From Hygrocybe punicea (Eukaryota; Basidiomycota; Agaricomycetes; Agaricales; Hygrophoraceae), in assembly GCA_963556145.1 (NCBI GenBank), contig OY744461.1, positions 8,256,891 to 8,320,890 of the forward strand: a DNA stretch of 64,000 nucleotides. Direction: 5' to 3'. Below are positions 58,088 through 64,000 of this stretch, in pieces. How positions within the stretch are numbered: the stretch's first letter is position 1; each line of letters opens with the position of its first letter. The notes below the pieces were generated by a model, which searched no databases, was not told the DNA's origin, and worked only from the letters and a program-made list of their open reading frames with translations. The position numbers and the translations under genes were made by a program.

Positions 58088-58419
58088 TCACAAACACCAT
58101 TCATAGTCCATTTTGGGCTTCCAATTGGACAGCATTAACAGAGAGTCAAGGATCGGGACAAATGTCTTGTAGTAACTGGCTGGAAGGACTCCGTCGTCGT
58201 CGCCACCCATATTATTGGTGCACATGAAGATTGGGTGGGTGGCATTCTACCGTTCAATGTCAAGCTTGTTACGTTTTTGTCTCTGTAGCTGAAGGAGAAC
58301 GACATGAATGTCTGACTAACTTCAGTATAGCCCTGGACATTGGGGAAGACCTTGATGTTGGCGGAAGGGAGGAACATTTTGGGAAGCAGTTCAGATCTAA
58401 AGAGTGCTTTCAAAACCAC
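58088..58419 (-). CDS. small hypothetical gene or fragment
   Basis: Two minus-strand open pieces (VFPNVQGYTEVSQTFMSFSF.. and NATHPIFMCTNNMGG.. ending LLMLSNWKPKMDYEWCL-stop) look coding and lie in different frames, separated by a GT..AG stretch of only about 26 nt, too short for a normal intron. It could be the 3' end of a degraded gene. Not recognised. It occupies the divergent promoter space between the NLR and CHAT genes. Confidence 0.3.
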
Positions 58420-58973
58420 ACCGTGACGTGTCGGATGAACTCTTTATCTCTCAGCGTAGCTCCAGCATTCAAAAATGTTCAAACTTGGTGTCAAAGTCTT
58501 CTTTGTCTTGCCAGTGAGAGAAAAGGACGGATCGGAAGGGGGAGTCGTATCTCGCATTCATACTAGATCCTGTGGACTCGGAACGTGTGTGGTGACTGTT
58601 CGACGGCACGCTCTTAAGAAGTGGGAGCATCTACAATGTATCGCTTGGCGTCTTCGCTACGGTTTCGTCGACAGCAGAAAACAAGATCAGAAAATTCCCA
58701 AAACAAGGCCTGTGTGGAACATTCGACATTGGCGTGACGGCATTATGGTACCTGTGCAGTCAAGTGTAAGTATTCAACCGCCATGGGTATCCTTTGAACA
58801 GTGTTTGTAACGACACTGTCAACCTCTTGCCTAGAAATATGTCTTTCACAACAGTACGTTTTTCTCAACCTATAACAAACCAACACGACAGACCAGATCA
58901 CTATTAGTCTTCCGTGGACACTTTCGAGGATCACCAAGTTCTTCACGTAAGTGATCCGAACTCTCAATGATGA

Positions 58974-61900
58974 ATGGGATCTCAAAGAATTCCCCACAAT
59001 CAGAGTGAAGGAGCCGGTGGGCAACGGCTCGAGACGGATCAGGAAGCTTCTGAGTCGTATGAGCTCGCCAATGCCATTTTGATAGAGTGCAAACGGGCAA
59101 TTCAACTTTCAGATCTCGAAAGGGCTGTCTCCATCCTACGCAACACTCTCACTAACCACCCCGAGTCTCATCCCCGTCGGTCAGATTCGCTCAACAACCT
59201 CGCTGAAGCTCTCGTAGTAAGATTCTCTCATTCTGGTCAGCCTCAGGACTTGGGAGAGGCTATTATACTGCGCCGTGAAGCATTCCAACTAGGTGGCCTT
59301 GGGACCATACCAAACGAATCTCAGCTCCCTGTACGTCTTCTACTCAATTGACTGCATTATATCCCGATTATGAACTGGTAAAATTTGTAGGGTGGTCTGG
59401 CCACCCAACAGCATGTAGCATCCGCACATGACGACCAAGAAGTGTCCGAGATGATCCTCCTCGCCAAAAGAACTCTAAGCAATTTTCATCAGAGTGCGCA
59501 AATCACAAGTCTCAACACAGCGATTTTCCTACACCAGAATGCTCTCCATCTCCGTGGTGCACCTCATGTCCAGCGATCAGCCTCTCTTAGTGGCCTTGGT
59601 TTGGCTTTTGGTGCACGATTCAATCAGACAGGTCAGCTCCAAGACTTGCAGGAGGCAATTTTGCTGCTTCGGCAAGCACTTGCTCTCCTGCCTACACCTA
59701 CGGTGCACTCTGATCGATCGGCATTACTCCAAGACCTTGTTGCAGCGCTTTTGACAAGGTTCGGTAAGACGAAGGATCCTCGGGATTTACACGACGCGAT
59801 GTCACTGTATATAGCCAGTCTTGGCGGGAGAGAGAGTACAAAGAAGGCAACAGAGAATAACCCCGAGACCCAGATTTACGTGCGTACAGCGAAATCACGT
59901 TATCCTTGCCATCTCAATCATTCTTGTAGGGATGCTCAACGACTGCACGGAATGATGTTTCCGACATACCAGCCTTGGGTAGCTTTGCCATAGGCATGTA
60001 CAATGAGTTCCAACGAACAGCTCAGCTGTCAGATCTCGAAACAACAGTTTCACTTTTCCAAGACATGTTATTCGCTCTGCCGATACAACATCCACAGCGG
60101 GTCGCAACACTCAACAACCTCGCTATTGTCTTTATCATGCGATTCGGCAAGACAGGCCATATTGAGGATGTCAATGAGGTTATTGCACTGTACCGAGAAA
60201 TACTCGGGCTGCTCCCTGCTGCTCCTCATCCCGATCGATCCATGTCACTGAACAACCTCGCTCATGTCCTTAGCACGCGATTCAGCCAGACAGGCCATAT
60301 CAAGGATGTCGATGAGGCAATTGCACTGCAGCGAGAAGCACTCAGGCTGCGAACAGTTTCTCATCCCGATCGCTCCGGCTCACTGAACAACCTCGCTAAT
60401 GTCCTTAACACGCGATTCAGCAAGACAGGCCATATTGAGGATGTCAATGAGGCAATTGCACTGCGCCGAGAATCCCTCGGGCTACAACCTGCTCCTCATC
60501 CCCATCGATCCATGTCACTCTATAACCTCGCCAATGGCCTTCAAACGCGATTCCAACGGACAGGCCATATTGAGGATGTCGATGAGGCAATTGAACTGCA
60601 CCGCGAAGCTCTCGGACTTCGGCCCGCTCCTCACCCATATCGATCCAGGTCACTGAATAACCTTGCTACTGTCCTTAAAACACGATTTAGCCAGACGGGC
60701 CATATTGAGGATGTCAACGAGGCAATTGTACTGCACCGAGAAGCACTCGGGCTGTTCCCTGCACCCCATCCCGATCGATCGAACTCTTTGAACAACCTCG
60801 CTAATGTCCTTGACGCGCGATTTGGCCAGACAGGCAATATTGAAGATGTGGATGAAGCAATTGCACTGCATCGAGAAGCGCTGGGGCTTCGAGCCGCTCC
60901 TCATCCCCGTCGATCCATGTCACTCAACAACCTCGCAAATGTCCTAATCACTCGATTTAGCCAGACAGGCCAAAATGAGGATGTCAATGAGGCAATCGTG
61001 TTGCACCGAGAAGCGCTCGGTCTGCGAGCTACTCCTCATCCAGATCGATCCATGTCACTGAACAACCTCGCTAATGTCCTTGACAAGCGATTTGGCCTGT
61101 TTGGCCATCTTGAGGATGTCGATGAGGCAATTGCACTGCACCGCGAAGCCCTCGGATTACGGCCTGCTCCTGATCCCTATCGGTCCATCTCGCTCAACAA
61201 CCTCGCTAGTGTTCTTCATACACGATTCAGCCAGACAGGCCACATAGAGGATCTCAACGAGGCAGCCATATTGCACCGAGAAGCACTCGGGCGGCTCCCT
61301 GCTACTCATCCTGATCGATCCAAATCACTTAACAACCTCGCTAATGTCCTTGACGCGCGATTTGGCAAGACAGGCCATATTGCGGATGTTGATGAGGCAA
61401 TTGAACTGCACCGTGAAGCGCTCGGGTTGCGACCAACTCCTCATCCCGATCGATCCAGCTCACTCAGCAACCTCGCTAGTGTTCTTGACACGCGATTCGG
61501 CCAGACAGGCCATATCAAGGATGTCAATGAGGCAATTGCACTGCAGGGAGAAGCACTCAGGCTGCGACCTGTTTCTCATCCCGATCGCTCCGGCTCACTG
61601 AACAACCTCGCTAATGTCCTTGGCAGGCGATTCAGCCAGAACGGTCACATCGAGGATGTCAATGAGGCGATTGCACTGCACCGAGAAGCGCTTGGGTTGC
61701 GGGCTGCTCCTCATCCCGATCGATCCATGTCACTGAACAACCTCGCTCATGTCCTTGGCACGCGATTCAGCCAGACAGGTCAAATTGAAGATGTCGATGA
61801 GGCAATTGCACTGCACCGAGCCGCGCTCAGCCTGCGACCTGCTTCTCATCCCGATCGATCCAGCTCACTCAACAACCTTGCTAATGTCCTCAAAACACGA

Positions 61901-64000
61901 TTTGGCCAGACAGATCATATTGAGGACATCGATGAGGCAATTGCACTGCACCGAGAGGCGCTCCAGTTGCGAACTGCTCCCCACCCCTATCGACCCAGCT
62001 CGCTGAGCAACCTTGCTGATGTCCTTGACACGCGATTTGGCCGTACACGCCATATTGAGTATGTCAATGAGGCGATTGTACTGCACCGAGAAGCACTGGG
62101 GCTGCTCCCTACTCCTAATCCCGATCGATCCGGCTCACTCAACAACCTCGCTAATGTCCTTATCAGGCGATTTGACCAGAAAGGTCATATTGAGGATGTC
62201 AATGAAGCAATTGCACTGCATCGGGAAGCACTCGGGCTGCTCCCTACTCCTCATCCCAATCGCTCCACCTCACTGAACAACCTCGGCAGGGTGCTGAAAA
62301 TACGATTCGGCCAGACATGCCATATTGAAGATGTGGATGAGGCAATTGCACTGCTCCAAGAGGCGCTCGGGCTGCGTTCTGCTCCTCATCCCCGTCGATC
62401 CTCCTCATTCTGCGACCTTGCTGAAGCGTTCGCGCAGAAATATACCCTGTTGAGGCAGCCACTTGATCTCGAACATGCATTGGATGCCTTTCGAGCTTCC
62501 GTTGCTTATGAATATGCCCCCGCACTGGAGCGTTTTCGCATTGCCAAAAGTTGGATTTTCGTTGCACATCAATTTTCACAATGTCCTTTAGAAGCTTATC
62601 AGGCTGCCATCACCCTTCTTCCTCGCATCGTTACACTTGATCTGGATTTGCGTTCACGTCAAGAAGCTTTGACTGGAATTGATGGTCTTGCTCGTAATGC
62701 TGCCACTTCTGCCATTCAATCAGGTAAATATGGCGAGGCGATCAAATTCCTTGAAGAGGGCAGATCAATCTTTTGGACCCAGGCATTACAGCTTCGAACC
62801 CCACTAGCTGAACTAGAATCGAGAGCACCAAGCCTTCTAAAGGAGTTCAAGGATGTATCCCTTGCACTTGAACAAGGCTCCCAGCGAGAAGCATCATGGA
62901 GCTTGTCTGGTTCGTTGGAAAAGAGGTTGAACACAGAGCAAGAAGCTGCTCGATACCGTGGCCTCCACAGTATTTGGCTTTCACTACTTGAACAAATTCG
63001 AAGCTTAGATGGTTTTCGTGACTTCCTCCTCCCCACTCCGTTTGACAAGCTGCAGAAGGCAGCTGTGCACGGCACCGTTGTCATCCTCAACGCCAGCGAT
63101 TCTGGCTGTGCAGCACTGGTTGTCACATCGTCAGATATTGCGCATGTACCGCTCCCACGATGCACATTGGAAAATATTGGGATGCTTGCCAAGATGATCC
63201 AAAGCGCGTGCGGCACCAGGTTTGATTTGGTTCCAAAGTCTCAAATACAAGCGCTCAGCAAGCTGATGAGAGATCTGCCTGAATCATCGCGAGAAGATAG
63301 ACATATCCGGCATGCCCCCAGTATAGCAGCCAACTCTGATGAGATATTTCAAGAGGTCCTAGCGATCTTATGGATATCTGTCGTAGAGCCGGTCTTCCGC
63401 TCCTTAAATTTACAGGTATGGCATTTTTTACATCCCTCAAGCGATTTATGTGTTTAGCTACTTCATAGAAAACAGACTCCCCATACCGGCTGTGGTGGTG
63501 TCCCACAGGACTCTTCTCATTTCTTCCTATTCATGCAGCAGGGATCTATGATGTTAATGGCACTGCAGCTGAGAGTGTCTTTGACTATGTTATTCCATCT
63601 TACACGCCCTCGCTGAAATCTCTCCTGGTCAATGAACCTCCCATCGTTGACCAGTTGAAGTTGATGGTGGTCATACAACCTGACGGTCCAAATGGAGGCG
63701 CCCTTCCATACACCAAAGAGGAACTTCGAAACATCGAGAAACACGTGAAGAGCGAGTCTCTGGTTAGGTTGGGAATTGAGAATGTACCGGCAACTGTACA
63801 GGAAGTTATCTCTCATCTTTCGAGCAGTCACATCGTTCATTTCGCCTGCCATGGTAAACAAGATCTGAACAATCCCTTGGAAAGCGGACTTGTTCTTCAC
63901 AATGGCATTCGATTGAAGGTCAAGGAAATTATGAAGCACTCTATGCCCCAGGCCTCACTAACGTTCCTCAGCGCTTGTGAGACGGCAATGGGCGCGGAGG
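58974..64000 (+). CDS. TPR-CHAT protease (runs off window)
   Basis: Starts MGSQRIPHNQSEG. Exons 58974-59331, 59392-about 59880, 59931-63414 and 63472 to the window end, all with frame-keeping GT..AG introns. The first about 300 residues hold diverged TPRs. Then 17 regular units of 45 residues (135 bp each, from about 60110 to 62405), consensus SLNNLANVLxTRFxQTGHIE then DVNEAIALHREALGLRPAPHPDR. A helical linker follows (ALDAFRASVAYEYAPALERF, AIKFLEEGRSIFWTQAL) and then a CHAT domain: VVILNASDSGCAALV, WCPTGLFSFLPIHAAG, IVHFACHG (catalytic His) and LSACETAMG (catalytic Cys). CHAT is a clan-CD, caspase/separase-related protease; both catalytic residues are intact. Incomplete at the 3' end, with only a short C-terminal part missing. 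Confidence 0.88.
60110..62405 (+). repeat. 135-bp coding tandem repeat (TPR array of CHAT gene)
   Basis: The CTGAACAACCTCGC motif recurs every 135 bp from 60247 to 62272 (16 positions), with one further unit before at 138-bp spacing and a diverged one after. Adjacent units are highly similar in DNA sequence, not only in protein. Confidence 0.92.

Noticed and set aside
1..64000. CRISPR arrays, bacterial operons, attachment sites
   Set aside because: Eukaryotic gene structure throughout; the regular repeats seen are coding TPR units or AT-rich tandem arrays without unique spacers.

Overview
The window reads as nuclear DNA of a basidiomycete fungus, most likely an Agaricomycete. Genes are split by many short (about 45-65 nt) GT..AG introns with CTAAC/CTGAC-like branch sites. 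Fungal-type TKL kinases carry an HGD catalytic motif, and the repeats include a Tad1-like LINE, Ty1/copia remnants and a hAT-type element. The lineage call rests on remembered family patterns, not on a search.

Layout. 1-14.1 kb is a dense, ordinary gene block, all on + except one gene: GT90/CAP10 glycosyltransferase, BRCT protein (-), folylpolyglutamate synthase, WRN-like 3'-5' exonuclease, a 2OG-oxygenase-like protein, a TKL kinase with a helical N-terminal region, and a Rho GTPase. 14.1-39.2 kb is a transposon-rich block with almost no host genes. It holds a LINE split into two opposed halves, a degenerate copia element interrupted by a 938-bp hAT-like element, palindromic blocks, a 2-kb inverted-repeat structure with a tRNA-like head, and one small secreted protein gene. 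39.2-50.5 kb is genic again: complex I 75-kDa subunit (+), a 7TM receptor-like gene broken by a local inversion, a coiled-coil/TKL kinase (-) and a Zrg17-like zinc transporter (-).

52-64 kb is the most interesting part. On the minus strand, a NACHT-TPR NLR-like gene is followed within about 50 bp by a metacaspase-like gene whose catalytic cysteine position is glycine. Divergently, on +, lies a large TPR-CHAT protease gene with an intact His/Cys pair that runs off the window end. The NLR and the CHAT protein carry the same type of 45-residue TPR repeat (about 12 and 17-18 copies). I infer a sensor/protease locus, perhaps for allorecognition or regulated cell death; this is a hypothesis from domain content and layout only.

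How things fit: most genic-block proteins are independent housekeeping functions (folate polyglutamylation, respiration, zinc transport, DNA repair). The rearrangement record is unusually readable. Target-site duplications and reading frames let the order of events be inferred for the LINE inversion, the hAT insertion and the 7TM inversion. Exon boundaries were worked out by eye and are approximate unless stated.
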